A stretch of DNA of 64,000 bases from Cardinalis cardinalis (Eukaryota > Chordata > Aves > Passeriformes > Cardinalidae): contig JACDOX010000015.1 in assembly GCA_014549065.1 (NCBI GenBank), positions 2,582,594 to 2,646,593 of the forward strand. Direction: 5' to 3'. Under the pieces are notes generated by a model. That model had not been told where the DNA came from and searched no databases. It saw nothing but the letters and a program-made list of their open reading frames with translations. Below, piece by piece: positions 1 through 15,029 of this stretch. Numbering within the stretch: position 1 is the stretch's first letter; each line of letters opens with the position of its first letter. The position numbers were made by a program, and so were the translations under genes.

Positions 1-3000
1 GGATGAATTCAAAACATATTTCACTTAAGAGAAGTATGTAGATTCCTGCTTTCATGTTGACATCCAATAATGAACTATTTAGAGTTGGTTTTTTTCCTAG
101 AAAAAAGAAGGGCAACAAAATGACTTTTTAGTTTGTTCTTCCATTCACAATGCAAAAGGTAAAAGATGTAGTGGTCTTTCTGCACCTTCAGGGTATATAC
201 TCCAAACCTGGCCAACAAAATGTTCAGAGAAGACCAGGCAGATCTTACAGGACACCTAAGGCAAACCTTNGCATCAAACATTGTGTAAATTCACAAATGA
301 AATGCACTTTGCATATAGTGCAAATAGGATTATCATCTCTCTTTCCATAAAGCAATATATGAATTCTCTCCCATACAGCAGTGTTGAATTGCACCTCATG
401 GAAAAATTTTGAATGGCTACAATCTTTGGAGATGCATTTTCCCATTATGAATTAAACGGGATGTTCAAGACACCAAACCTGCACAGATTCCTTTTGTATA
501 GCAGTGGGCAAAGGGATAAATGAGATTAAAAGATGGATTATATGGCCCATCATTAAAGTAGTAAGTGATTCAACAGTCTAGAATCACATGGCAATTGTTA
601 ACTACTCCTTTTAAGCTAAGGATCTGTAACAGCAAGTTACGGTCATTGTATAATTTGTGATTTGGCATATGGGAAAGCTGGTTTTTCCCGGTTTATTCAG
701 AGTTCAGCTGAATTTCACAGTTGGCTGATTCAGGCTGTGGGAGTTAGTCCTGAAAAGGTATGTTGATGTGAGTACTGAGACATTTGGGTGCCAAGTCACG
801 AGGTGCTTTTGGCAGTCAGGTGGTGTGCTATTTTCTTTGGAGATAATAGGTCACGTTCTGTACTTGCTGCAGCACAGATGGGCTGTCATGACTTAATCGG
901 GAGGCAGCGAATTTGATGAATGTTATGCCTGCTCTNGAGTGCATGGCAGACAGAGAACAGAGCAAAATATGCAGCAAATATGTTGTCAATATTTTTTAAT
1001 TTATTTTTCTTTCCCATTAACCCTTGATTTCTTTTTAATGAGATTCCCAGTGTCTGGATTTTCAGTACTGGAGTAGGGAAGGGGATGACTTGACTTCAGC
1101 TCCTGCCTTGCTGGTCAAGCGGTGCCTGTGACATCTGGAGTGCTGGGACACTCAGTGTCCCCTAGCAGGCTGAAGCAGTGCAGTTCAGAGCTAGTGCAGT
1201 AACTGCTGAGCATTCCCTCTGCTTGTGTAGTGACCCACTTCTGTGGGAAGTAGCACAGGCACAGGGGTCCTGTTCCTGCCGCAGTGCTGCACCTGCCCTG
1301 GCAGCAAAAAAGGAGGTTCTTTCCTCTGGGAGTCATCCCTACTTTGGAGAAGCATCCTTGGACACTGCAGAGTCAGCTCTCACAAAGAGGCAGGGACTGG
1401 AAAATTTTGCTTTTGATCATATTCAGTCACTGCAGCAGCAGTTCCTCCCTCTAAATGCAGTTAGCATCAGGCAGGGTGCAATTCCTGCACACAGTGTTGC
1501 ATCTGGCAGATGTCACTGTTGCTTCTCTCTGGGAGGNCTNGGACAGGACTTGGCTCAAGTGGCCNNCAGCTTCCCCCAGNNGATGTGNAGGGACTGGCTG
1601 GGCAAAGGGCTGCTGCCTTCCAGAGGGCTCTGCCTTCCCAGCACAGAGAGGTTTTGGACAGAAAGAGCAGGGCAAACACAAAAGCTCTTGTTTACAGGTT
1701 TATCCCAAACTATTCAACACTCAAGATTCCTGAATCCTCAGGCAAACACATGCACATCTGCTACGGATTTGGGTGCAATGAACACAGGAATAAAAACCTT
1801 GCAGTTGCAATAAGTAATTACTGCAAATCTGAGATGGCAAACATTTAAAGTTAACGTTAAAGCAGCTGCATCATTCACCTTTACTGGTTAGAAATAAAGC
1901 ATGTCCTCTAGAACTAGGAAAAACAGTTCTGGGAACAATAAANTAGAATTTATGGACATTATAGACTCGTATTTTTAGACCTGAGTGAAGCTTATTGCTA
2001 ATTTTAGACAACTCACTTTATTTGTAGACCAGACAGTTCATTAATAAATGTGTGTTAGAGCAAAGTGAACGTTATTTCCATTTAAAGAAATATTTATTTC
2101 TAGTAATACCAATATCAAAGAAAGAAGCTTCTTGTGCGAATGCCTTTTTCTTCTGAAGGCATTAGAGCAAGAGAAGAATCCATTAGAAGCTAATTAAGGT
2201 CTACAACCATTTAAAACATCACATCTAGAGAATCATTGATAAATATATAAAATTGCATTATATATATATATATAAAAGATATAATAATCTTTCCTTTGAA
2301 ATCTAAATGCTTCATATAAATCTTGTCTTACCTATTAGGTAGCTCTTCTGTTACTCTTCTCAAGCAGTTATGTTTAAAAATGAGATGAAGATGTCTGTCG
2401 CATTTAGAAGTTTTTGAACAAATATTTGCTCTTCCAAAGACAGATAATCTGGTTTTGTCTGTTATAAATTAACTGCTTTATAAACACTGAATGTGNGTTT
2501 CCTATAAATGGCATAATAAGGGAGGGTTATATTCCAGTAAATATGTTCTGTCTTTCATGAGAAATGAGAAAAATAAATTCTTTGCATTTAGCCCTTCAGC
2601 ACCCTATCAGGATGTGGCCCCCCACATCCAATAGCCCATGAGAATTATTTTTCAGGCAGGCTCTGAGCTACTCAGTAGAGTATCCAGTCCTGTTTAAATT
2701 ACCCCTTACATAAAAGAATATGTCAATATTCACCAAGGCAGAGGGAGCATGAGGGAGGGAGAAAGGGAGAAGGTACAGAACATTGGTAGGGGTGTTACCA
2801 GCATCCTTGCTCTGCANTTTGGCTGTGCTTTGAGAGGAGAGGCCAGGGCTCCACTCCCTCTTTGAAGAGTGTGCCAGGTATTCGGTGATGTATCAGTCTA
2901 CCAACATCAATGCCTGATAACCACTGAGGGATGTTCTCCCATAAAATACAAAGTGGGCCAAGCTGATATTCCTGCAAAAGTTATGCAGAGCTATGGGAGG

Positions 3001-6000
3001 CATTAATAATTTTTTTTAATTTTCAGTTGATCTTGCTTGAACAGATTTGGGTCTTGAGCCTTATTAGTTGGGCAAGGCACATTCTTTAAGACAGATAGTT
3101 CATTCAACAATTTCTCTAGAGTGGGATGGTCTAAACTCTTCACTATTTTGATCATTGGCCTAATTCCAGATAAAACATACACATGGAATTCCCTATCATC
3201 CCCTCATGATCCTAAACTGTTTTCAAAAATACTCCCAAATGAAATAGAACACTTAATTTTGATTTGGATTGTAAAAGAAAAATAATTTGGCTTTAGAATG
3301 TGAGATAAGGGTACTAGTCTCTAATTTTCTACTGAACTGAAAAAAATAAATATTATATGCAGTCTAAATGGATGTATTAGATATTTTAGAAAGCCCATAA
3401 AGAATTAGGGCATCCAGGACTCAATTTTAAAAAGGCTTTTGTTTGTTGCTAGTGAGTATTGCTTCTATAAGTGTTTGCTTGCAAGATGCAAGATTTCATT
3501 AGGAAGGGCTTAAGAACTGAATGTAGCCCCTCTGTTGTTTAAGCAGATTTGTATCCTTGTTGCAAGGATTCCATACTGGAGGGCAGTTGTGGGGTTTATG
3601 CTCTTAAGGAGTTCAACAGAGAGGTCACAGGCTCTAAGCTTCTTAAATTCCATTTTGTTTAAATTAATTTAAAATATTCTTCCTTTTAGAAGCAATCCCA
3701 GTCATAATAGGCCCCCAGTGTAGGAATTGTATTACAGAATATGGGAAAATAAGATGTTATAAACTGAAGGCCCTGTAATGTCAGGCAGTCTAGTCCCTAA
3801 ACATGAAAAAGCTCTACTGTGGATGCCCTAGTGACTTCAGAACTTCTGTTCTCTGTCCATGTGACTGGACTTTTTTTTCCTACTTCCTAGTCTATATGTA
3901 TTTGTGGTTAATTCTGTTGGATTTGAAATTCAAATATCCTCTCATCGCATGGAAGAAATTTGCATCTGATATGGTTGAACAAAGCTGCATTACTGTGGTG
4001 TGCCTCTGAATCTGTGTGTCTTCTGGAGACTGTGGTCCTGTGCTTGTGGCCCAAAATAAAATACAAGGAAAACCTGATCGACACAGATCCTGGCTTTTGT
4101 GCTCAGCAAAATCAGCAGTTATTTGCAATGAGAGTAGCTTTTCCTCCTTGTACTAGGATGCTGACACATGTGGTCGCTGCTGGAAGCTAAGAGACTCAAT
4201 ATTGATGTTTCATATTCAAAAGATTAAGATTGTTTATAGGTGGTACTGAAAAGAGGGCCTTGGAGAAATCTTAAATTCTTTGAATCTCTAGGCTAAATCT
4301 TTGCTGGACCACAAAGCCCATATCACTCCTGTTTTACCCAGAGGAAAAAGGAGGCTGTTAGGAGATGTATTGGCTGTGTACAGAGATCTGAAAAAATTGT
4401 CTTCCTCTCTAGTTACTCACAAAGCGCTAGCTAGTTTTTTTATGCCAGGTAACACCTTGCTGAGTGTATCCACCATGCACTATCAGGAGTAACGTATTCC
4501 TCCCACCAACTCCTATTTATATTGTCAGTTGCCCTTTGGATTCAACAGAGCTTTCTGAGCAGTTAAACTCCACACAACATATGGGTAACACTCTGCCAAA
4601 CTATACATGTTCAGAGTGATTTACTGGGAGAGGATTGCCAGTGTGTGACTCTGGCAGAATTGCACTTCTCCACAGTTCATCAGGACAGAACCACCTCTAA
4701 AACCAGAACAAGCAAGACCAATAGAGGTGCGCTGCTGCCCAGTTGTGTCTCTGCTGGGAGCTTGTGCCAGTGCTGAGGCTGGGTGGCAGTTGAGCTAAAG
4801 ATGGTTCCCTAACAGACAACTGTTTTTGGATGCATATGCAACTCTGAAAAACTTGGCACTGATGGTGTAGTCCAGGTTCTCACCAATCTGTTTGACAAAG
4901 CCCTGTGACTCCTGAGTGCCTGGGGGTAGATAACTGCAGAGGCAGATTCAGCTGCTTGTTCCAAATAGTCAGAGAGTTTCTGTTATAAGACAGAATTCTT
5001 CCTTTTGCAATTTTTGTGGGGCTGAAACCACCTCTATTTCAATGGCTGCTTTTCCTCTTACTTAATTTCCTCAGTCAGTTTTAGGAAACCATCTGTGACC
5101 ATGAAGAAACCAGNCATCCTAATATTGGGGGTTTGGGGGCTTAGGTTCCCTGTGCTGAGTCTGATTCTTCCCAGTTATGATCTCCCTGGAGCAGCAATAG
5201 TTCTTGACTAAGTAATGCCTCTGTTCCACGTTCCATGACCCATTTTAGCAGTTTGTAACTCGACCACAGCTGAGGCTCAAAGTGGGCTATGAGATCTGGT
5301 GTGCATGACTGTGCTACTGAGAGCAGGTTCCAGGAAGGAGACNGGTGGTTTAATTACTTGTATCTGTACCAGCTTCCCAGTGAGAGATTTTTGGATCTGA
5401 ATTTCTTGCCTTGCTCAAACAAAGTAGTAACTAAATAGATACATTTCTGTCAAGACCCTGCAAATTTCTGTTCCCAGCTAGTGGCTACCCATGTGGTTCT
5501 CAAGGGCAGACACAGGGCATTTACAACTGTCTTGAGGGATCTAGGTGAAATCAGTCAGAAATACTGACCATACTGGAGAGTGATGAGACGGTAAAAAGTT
5601 TAGGCTGAATGTGATCTAACCTCTTCCATGTTTCTTAAGACTAAACAAAATCCCAGGAATAGTGCAGGGAATGGATGATTTGCAGGGATCTGTACTTCTT
5701 CTGAAGTCTCACTGTGAAATTACTNATAACACATAAGCTAACATGCTCCAACAGTTATAAAATAGCTCNTTATACAGTCTTCTGAACATACTTAGTTTGT
5801 CAGCAAGCTGATTCATCAAGGTGACTGCTGCTTCTCCCACTTCAAGAACACACAATAATAATTGAAATCATCAGGATGCAACTGTAGCTCCTACACTGTT
5901 CATAAGCTTGAGCCCTTTTGTACACCTGTGCCACTGTTCATGTNACAGGATTGCTGCAGTGAAAGCCTCTTTGGAGGCACCTATTCCTGCATGTCACCTG

Positions 6001-9000
6001 GAGTGGGATGGGTGTACTACTGTACAAGGTGGACAAAGCAGCAAAGCTGCAGTAGCTCATAAATAGGGCAGAAGTATCTCAATTATGCTTTCATCTTCAC
6101 AGTCAAGGGCTGTCAAACTGTCCTTGAACACACAAATGAAAGTATAATTATTAATAACACATCTTACTCTGGAATATTTTATGGGAAATGCAAAAATGAT
6201 GAAACACTGTAACACTGTGTCCAGAGAGGTACTATAAATTTTCAGTAAGAGGTAAAACAATCATTCATGATGTATGATGGAAGTAACACAAACCCTGTTT
6301 TTTTCCAGGAAACTGAGTAAATGACCTTTTGAAGTTAGCCTAGCCTTGTTTCCTGTGACTTTCTGGCTTGCAGCAATGAAAAATTTTAATTCACCATTAT
6401 TTATTTGTCCTCCATTTTTACCTGCAAGTATTGAAGAGCTCTAGAAGNGGCTGGCTGGTGTTTGCCGAGTCCCCATGGAGCCAGCAGGTGTCATCACAAC
6501 CTTTACTTCTCAGATGGGAAGAAGGATAATTTTGTGTGTTTGGACAGCTACCCTTCTCTGTGCCTTACTAAGTTTTTGTCATGACACAGGACTTGAGCAG
6601 GCAGGAGACACAAACTCAAGAAAATGGCACTGGTAGATATTTCTGTTCTCCAGGGAGGGCATTTCAAAGTTTCTCCAGGAGATGTGAAATGCAAGTGCAT
6701 TTCTATTTTAAATTCCTGGAAAAAATCCAACTCAAAAGGCAGGAATGACGACGTATGTAAGAGATTGGCATGTCTAAGGGGAAAAAACCTTTTTTGCACC
6801 TTCAGAATGGCAGAAAATTTTACAATCAATAACCTCTGATGATCTGAACTTGAAAAATTATACATTTGCCCACTATTTCTTATCCAAATTCTGTATTTAC
6901 ATGCACTGCACATGCACCTCCTTACTGCTGTGATAATCAATCTAAGTCCCTGGGACTTGCAGTGTTTGACTGTCTTGCCTGAGGCAATTACCTGATGTAA
7001 TGAAGAAATCTCTGCACTGTGGCCTCTGTAGCACAAGGTGCCCTCTGGCACCTGTGAAATGTGCTGAGGGTTACTAAGTACCAAGTGAGTGCAAGTTAGT
7101 GCTGCCTGCATTGTCCAGAGGGTCTGGCAGAGCTCTGCATTGTGGGGTTGGGGACTTGTGCTTCTTAGGGTTTTTTCCATTTGAACAGAATTATTAATGC
7201 AGTAACCAGTGCAGGCCTGGCACTGAGTGTGCTCTTCCTGCTGGAGGATGCATGGATTGGATATTCAAAAGCAACACTTCTTCCTCAAGNAAGTTTGTAT
7301 CTCCCTGGCTGTGCTCTCATGGAGTATTTAAGCAGGAATCAGTTTTCATACAGGACTTGGTGCCTTTGTTTAAGCTGCTCCAGCACTTTACACTACCTGT
7401 TCTTNCATGAGACATGTCCATGCCTCTCTGATTCTACTCATTTCTACATGCTGGTCTGTGACCAGACCCTTCCTGAGGTTTTTAAAGACAGTGTCTGTGT
7501 TGCGATCTATGCATCTATATTTTGAAGACAGTATCTACAATATCTACATTTCCGTTTTCTTTCTCATAAGGAAAATTATTTAGACAGCAAAATAATTAAG
7601 TGGACAGCAACCTCTATGAGCTGTATAGGTACTCAAATATGGCTTTCTTGAAGTTTCATAAGAATATTGCATTTAATATGTGGGCAGTGCCAGATGTGAG
7701 GTGTTAATTTTTCACTTNCTTGATTTAGGCGCTCATGTCACTTAGCAACCTTACTCATCTTTGAAATGGAACTTCTTAAGGATGCACATACATTGCTAGT
7801 GAGAGGATAATTTGTATTGGAAAAAAATGNCAAATAGAGCAAATGCTTTCAGTCCTGATAGAAACCAGGTGCTGAGTTTAAAGCTTTTTTGAGAGGTTTC
7901 TTTTAGGCCCAGAACTGCTCTTCCCAATTCATGATGTTTTCTGGTTAAAATGCCATCCAACTCTGAACTTTGAATCAATAAATTTTCTGCTTGGGTTTTC
8001 TGAGATTTAGGTTATATTTTCTTTATCTCATTCTCTCTCTCTTGCCTTCTCTCAATTGCATTTTATGTATTTTGAAAGTATTCTTTTTTGCATCCACCGC
8101 GACAAAATGATAAAGGTCTGAAATATACCAAGCTCATGAAGCTGAATGACCTGAACCAGGGCAGACATTTTTGCAGCCTGTACTGTGGGAGGAAGTGGTG
8201 AGCTCATCTTTGTCAGACATCAGATAATCCACACCANAGAAGTTATGGAAAGCAGGTTTCACTGAATCTGCAGGCCAGATAACTCTTTATATGTACCAAA
8301 AAAGTGCAAATACATTTGCTTTCAGATACTTATTTTTATGCTGGAAAATTAATCCCATCAATGTGTCAGAGACAGATAAAATCTTAATATTCACTTCCGG
8401 GATAACAAAGAGTAGTGAGATATGTTCATGATTACCGGTTTTTATATAAGTATCCGTTCCTATAGGGTGATAGGACAGCTGGAAGGAGGAGAGAAGAAAA
8501 GGATGACCATCAAGGTTGCAGAAAGCTGAGACTTTATCAAACAGCTCAGAAAAAGGAACNTTGTGGGCACTCAAAGCATGGCCCAAGATTCCATCAATCC
8601 ATGAAACATAACTGGCTGTTCAAGGTCTGTTCCTTGGCTGGTACCAGCACATTCCCAAGAGGCTGGCATGGACAATGCAGTCTCTCAGGGAACTCTCTGG
8701 GTCTCTTGGAGTAGAAAGTTGTGTTCCCACAGGATGTGGACCATGGGTCAGCTCAAAGCACCTTCACTGTCAGGACCCCGGTGGCAATTCAGCTGTAGGT
8801 TAGTCTTGCTTTTCTGTGCTACAGTCATAACTACAGTATCAGCACTGTTCTTTATGCCTTTTCTTGGAAAGATTCCTAGCCTCCTACAGTCAGGATTTTG
8901 TGCCAAACTGAAGCATTTAAAAGCCTATAATACACTGTATTATATATTCCTTTAAAGAGACTGGTATCTCTAGTGTGGGAGCATTCTTACTTCAGACACT

Positions 9001-12000
9001 TCCTGGGGCTGTGGCCAGATCAGAATAAGTGCCTGGACACATCCAAACCATCCTTCTTACCTCCCAGAAGGCCTCATCTAGCATCTTTACTTGTTCCTTC
9101 TTAGGCATTTTTGATTGAAAGCACCTATTTTGCTCCCTATATAATGAAACAATTTTTGGATCCCACTGAAGTCGCTCTATAGTAAATGATAGTAACCTTG
9201 GTCAGCATGTGATTATAGAATGAATGCGAGATTTCTGCATCATATAATTTGCTTTTGATGGAGGTATTCATTTTTCTTTTTGGCATTGTAATGAGCATGG
9301 AAGCATTTGCATTGACAGGAGGCTTAAATTACAAGTCNCCACCCATTCTTCTTCAGTGAGCAGTGGTGTCTTCAAGTTCCAGTNACTGTCCTTCTAAAGG
9401 ACAGCCAGTCCTGTGGTCAGACTTCTTGTCAGCCAACATTTCTGTTCAGTAGAAGATAAGCGTGGGGTGAATATGATATTTCAGCTACATTTTATTGAGC
9501 AAGTGGCTATATTTAACAAGACTTTGCTCTCTCTGACCAAAAAGCAAACAAGTGCTCTTGTGAACACACAGTGCAGTAATAGCGAAGAATTGAGGACTCT
9601 ATCAAGAGACTGTAAGAGAACAGACTTTTTAAAATCATGGTTCATACACTTGCCACCCAAACCTGTATCTTCTGCTTGACTGTAGTTATCTTACAGCTTA
9701 GGCACAAGGTAGCCACGGTGGGCGTTGGAAGATCTAAGCCTGGACACAAAGATGCTCCCTTTCTAAAGGCAGAATATAGTCACTGCCTTGTACTGTGGTG
9801 CTTGTGGAGGTCGGATCCAATGATAATCCACCCTGCCTGCACTCCATATAGATTGGTCTGGCAAACATCTTTGCTTTTAACCTGCTGCAGACATCCTGTC
9901 TCAGCTCCTTAGGCTTGTGTGCCAGCAATGTGGATCATGTGTGACAATGTGCTCAGATGCTCAGCCTCCTGCTGCTGTGTACCAGATCAAATTGCTCCTC
10001 CCAGGTAAGTGTGACACCATGGGCTGCAGCAGATCAGGAGCAGGAAACAGATCAAAACTAGAGAACTGATGTTCTTCATATGAAAAAGAAACATACAAGA
10101 TACAGACGGTTCCAATAGTAAGGTGACAAAAACTACCAGTGCCTTCTCTGTGGATGTTGCATTGTTATATCAGTAAATTTTAACTGACATAGGGCTGTTT
10201 ACCTGAGGAAATAATGCAGTGGAACTGTGATGGGAAAGTGTTACTATCCTAAATCCTTGTGTGAATTTCTGTTCTAGCATGAGTGACTTCTTGGGTGAGC
10301 TTAAACTCGCAAACTCTTTAGCAGATGACAAATAAAAAAAGATTTCTTATGTCAGAACAAAAGTTTCTGTACAGAAATTTTTCAATCTAGAATTATATTA
10401 TTTTAAACCAATCCTTTAGATCATAGCAGAACCTTGTTTTTGTGTGCATCTAGTGTAATGGAAGATGGAATGATTCAGCACATCACTGAATATAATTTTG
10501 GGAAAGTGATTTAACTCTTTCTGCCTTTTGGACCAAAATTCAACATGTGAAGCCTTGTCAAACTCACAGCTTCCACTGCTAGCTAGCACCGCAGGATTAG
10601 GTCTGTTGTCCCTCTGTGGCTGTGTGACTTCAATACTCAGCTGACTTGCACAGCAGCTCTTACTCTTGGCATGCCCGGACCTGCCATGGNGTTTTGAGTT
10701 CTCACTGAGAGCTGAGCCAGGGGGAGACTCCCTGTAGGAGCAATTACACCACTACAGCTGTGCCTGTAGCAGTGCAGCTCAGCAGCTCAGGGAGGTGACA
10801 TAAACAGTCTCCCTATGAGACAGTGGTATAATGACATAACTCCATCACTCCACTGAGCAGGCTGTGGGTTTAACTGCCCTTGCTCAGGCAAGGACCATTT
10901 CAGTAATTAATTATGCACGTGCTGCAGTTTATGTTGGTAACAGCATGTCTAGTCCAAGAAGTTGTGATAGATTCAGCTGATGAGGCCAGTCCACAGTGTG
11001 ACACTGAAAGCCTGCAAGCAAACAAGCTCTAACAGATGAGGCTGCAAAAGCAAAAGTTGAAGCCAGGCTAGAAATTTTGTCCTAAGCACATATGAAATGC
11101 AAATGCCTCATCTCTATTCAGCTCTGCTGAAAAGAAAAATGAGCTGTGCAATGGAGTCTTTGCCCAGAGTTTTATCTCCTAGTTTAAAAGCAAGCAATAG
11201 GGAGTCGGGGTGGAAGAACAATGCAACGTCAGCATGCTCACTGCAAAGCAAACATGAGCCTTATCTTAAATTTGCCCTGAGAGAGCAGAAANCAAAGGTA
11301 TAAGCTAGCAAAGCATTTTCTCATGGAACCTCCTCTGTGCACTGAGTGCCTTAGCCACCATNTCCTTTAGAGTAATTTGGTTCAAATAAACTAACAGTGG
11401 TTAACACTTTGATGTCCCCAAACCATACAGTAAAGATCAGTGTGTGCCAGTCTATCTGTGTGTGGGTGCATCTGTAGGAAAGAAATAGGACACTGAGCCC
11501 GATTGCCAGGACTTTAGCAAACAGATGCAGAGCTGGGAGGACCTGGGCCGTGTCTCTCTGTCCATTAGCCGGGGTTTGCTTAGGAATGATGGCAAATTCA
11601 CCCTGAGAGCAGATCTTGCNAAGGAATCTGAGAAGACAGCATGCCTTGCTGGAGCACAGCCCACATGGGGAGCCCTGCTGGCATGTCAAGCAGCCCCAGC
11701 ACTGCTCAGTGGTGTGGGGAAACAGCCAGGAGGGAGCAGAGTCCTAAACCCCACTGTTGCTTTTGTCATCTCAACAGTGATGCATTTGAGCTGGGGAGAA
11801 ATCTGTATTATAAAGTGCTGTCATCACAGTCTCCCAGTAATTTCAAAAATGTCCAGATTTTGTGCCATCTTGATGTATGGTTTTGTTCACTTCCCCAGCT
11901 GCATGAGGTCTGAGACTCATCTCTTCTTGATGCTCTTTGGGAGGCNTGGAGATATGCCCTGTGTTGGTAAATGTGACCTGCATGGGTTACAATATGATAT

Positions 12001-15000
12001 ACACGGTAGGGAGAGCTGAGCTGAAACAAAATGCACTGGCTGTCTTCAAGTGTCTGTTCTTGATTCTGCAGTGATAAGGTGATCTCAGCTGTCATATCCT
12101 AAAAATTGTGGGGTTTGCTTGTGTCATGTTAAAGGGCACATTTGGAAATTGGTGTTTTTTCTGCAGAGAAGATTATGCTTACAAATATGGCAGCAAAACC
12201 ACATTCCTGACTTCAGACTTCCAGCTTCATGGAAATCTTTCCTTTCCCCTCATGCCCTTGTCTGTGCTACCCAAGGAAGGACAGCACACTCGGGGACACC
12301 CCACGGATGGCACTGGGATTCTGTATCACGGTCAGTGGCTCTCTGCCTGGCAGTGAGGCTGAGAGACACAACCCCAAGGCTCCTTTCACCTCAACTCCTG
12401 CTTATCATCTGCCCCCCTGTAGGGATACCCCCATTTTCCCTGCCCAAGTGGCCTCACACATGGCCAGGCTGAGCCCCAGCACTGCCAGTTCTGGTGGCCA
12501 TGGGCAGAAGCAGAATGAGATGACCTCCTGTGCTATCCAAAGAGGCTGAGCTTTTCTGCAGCCACCAGCTTAAACACATCGTTGAAATTTGCATTTTACT
12601 AAAGTCTGGAATCATTAGGAAGTTTTTCTTCTGTTTTCTTCAAAGGATGCAAGCTTGACAAAGAAACATGCACACAAAATCTGCCTGTTTGGGAACACTG
12701 CTGATCCAGGCAGGTTTTCTTGGCTGATGCTGCTGGGCTCTGTGGGATGGCATCACCCTCACTGGCCAGCATGACAGGCTGAGCTCATTTCCACTGCAGA
12801 GCCACTCCAGTAGTGGGTATTTTCCCCATGACTTATAAGGGATTGAGGATATATTTTGGGAATATTGAAAGTTAAATCAAGCAAGAAATAAGATAAAATA
12901 AAATAAAACAAAATAAATCCCCCAAGCTTTTGTTAAAGTTTTAAATGTTATACAATTGTAAAGTCATGCTAGACTTTTACCTGTGGCCAAACATGTTAAA
13001 TTGATTAAACAGTTATTTCCAGTGCTTTGAAGCCAGCTATTTCAACACAGCAGGTAGTCTGATAATCTTTGAGCTGCACCATTTACCAGGCAAATAGTTT
13101 CTCTGTGTAAATTAACATAGCCAACCCAGGGATATAAAATAATGGATAGAACTANATCAAGATGTAATCTAAGTAAAATCTAAGCTTCAAATCTAAGCTT
13201 CAAATTATACCCAGATAGCCTAGGGAGTGATGACCAACAAAACCAGATTCTCATGCTTGTCTCCTACAACCAATATCCTGCACAACCACATTCACATGTG
13301 GCCTGCAACAAGGTGTCNTTAAAACTGCTGGCTATTTTCAGTGCCCCAACACCAACAACGCTGGATGTTTCAGTTCTGGTCAGAGGCTGGGAACGCTGAC
13401 ACATGTGAATGAGCACAGGGTTTTGCCACAGAAGCTTCTGTGTTGCTGCCACAGGACTGACAATCATTTACAGCTGTGAAGATTTGTTTTAAAATAGGTT
13501 TTCTGTGTAACCATGAAGAAAGCAACCAACTGGAGTTTTAAGCTGTGACTTCACCTCTTCTCAGTGAGTTCCTCTCCTTTGTCATNGAGTAGTCATGCTC
13601 ATGCCTTCCAGTAATCTGTAGCTGACTGGCTCNGCTCCTGAAGATAAGACGGAATAAATAATGACAACGTATTTTTTCTTGTAGCTATCCAGGGGAAAAA
13701 AAAAAGGTGCTTTGGTCAAGTTGCTAAACATCTAGTGACTGAATAACAGCNTATCAGCATAATAGATAAGATAAGGAGGCACAGAAAAAGGAGTCCTACT
13801 GATGCCTGTCCTACTGCTCTCTTCAGTTTCTGGACTAACAAAGAAGGCAGTGTGAAATTCTGTCTGTGGGACAGATCTCCTCAACAGAGCTCTGTGCCTG
13901 TTAGCCCCAGAGTGGTCACCCAGAAGGTCCTTGGGCTGCAGATCACAGCCTCCTGCCTGGGGGTGTCCCCTTGCCCCTCTGCCAGCCCTCCTCATGGTCT
14001 TGCTGCCCAGCTCTGAGTGTCCTGTGGCCCCACACTCAGCAGCAGGCTTGGTGGGAGGGCAGGCCAGGGNAGGGTCTTGGGGGAGGATCGGGATTGCCAC
14101 CCAGGGCTGGCTCCTTGCCTCTGATTCCTCTTCCCCCTGTTGCACCAACTTTTGNCTTTTGTCCAACATTGATCCACAAGGTTTGAAGCACTTGGCAGAG
14201 CTCACCGACTGACTACAAAGGGNTGCTTTGGGGAGGATGCTTTCTTTCTAAAACATCAGTTTTTCACCTACCATCAACCTCAGGAAANGGATGGCCACAT
14301 CCTTGCCAGGAGGAGTACAAGGGGCAGATGTAACCTCTGTCCTCTGGGGTCTGCTTGGTATCACTGTTACACATTTGCTCACCNGTTCTTCCCCTTGATT
14401 TTCTTCAGTGTTTCACAGGTCCACAGTACTCTTGGACACAGTACCTGGGCTGTGTTTCACATACACTGTGTACTCAACCTCTGTCCTTGTAGGTACTAGT
14501 TATGCCCCAAACTGTTTTCACCCAGCTCCCAGGTCTGTAAAGCTTTGATGACCAGTGNCTGACCACTGGTGAGATGATTTCTGCTCTGTGGTGTCCAGCA
14601 TCATCCTCTGCTTGTACTCTCCAGTTCCCTGCTATCGTCCCACTGTGTCTGTATGCCTTCATTTTTCATTCTAGGGCCACAGGCACTTCATTCTGTGCAG
14701 AACTCCTTGTTCTTAATATCTCCTGGTTACACAAATATCTGCATACAATCATCCAAAGCAAGGGAAAATTGAAACAAAGTGGCTTATAGCACCTAATTGC
14801 TGGATAGTTACTGTTACACAAAAAGTAACTAAAACACAACCCNAGGCAGGCCTGGGCAGGTCCAAGCACAGCCTGGCAAGCGCAAAGAATCAAGGCCTGT
14901 GCTGTTAGTTTAACAAATTGCAGGCCGCTGGGCTACAAGAAACAACAACACTGCTGTATTTGCAAAGTTGGAGGTTTTACTGACCTGTGTCTTTCCTCCT
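1..15000. other. Intergenic DNA without a supportable gene
   Basis: No reading frame here resembles a known protein family, and I saw no serpin exon motif on either strand. The longest open frames (1178-1813 plus, 6548-7180 minus) have no recognisable motif and are crossed by opposite-strand frames, so I treat them as chance. Small simple-sequence tracts occur: an AT dinucleotide run near 2256-2276, an A-rich run near 12890-12920 and a short tandem duplication near 13176-13204. I saw no clear transposon in this stretch, though old diverged copies could be missed by eye. Confidence 0.6.
13176..13204. repeat. Short tandem duplication (13-bp unit)
   Basis: The unit AAATCTAAGCTTC occurs twice back to back, preceded by a partial third copy (aatctaag) just upstream. 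It looks like a local replication-slippage duplication. No function is evident. Confidence 0.6.
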
Positions 15001-15029
15001 GCTGAGCAAGAGCTATCAGCTCACACCTG

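Noticed and set aside
1178..1813. 211-codon open frame on the plus strand
   Set aside because: Contains several ambiguous bases that could be stops, has no motif and is overlapped by frames on both strands.
6548..7180. 210-codon open frame on the minus strand
   Set aside because: No recognisable domain, overlapped by an opposite-strand frame, and no paired splice sites or conserved composition.
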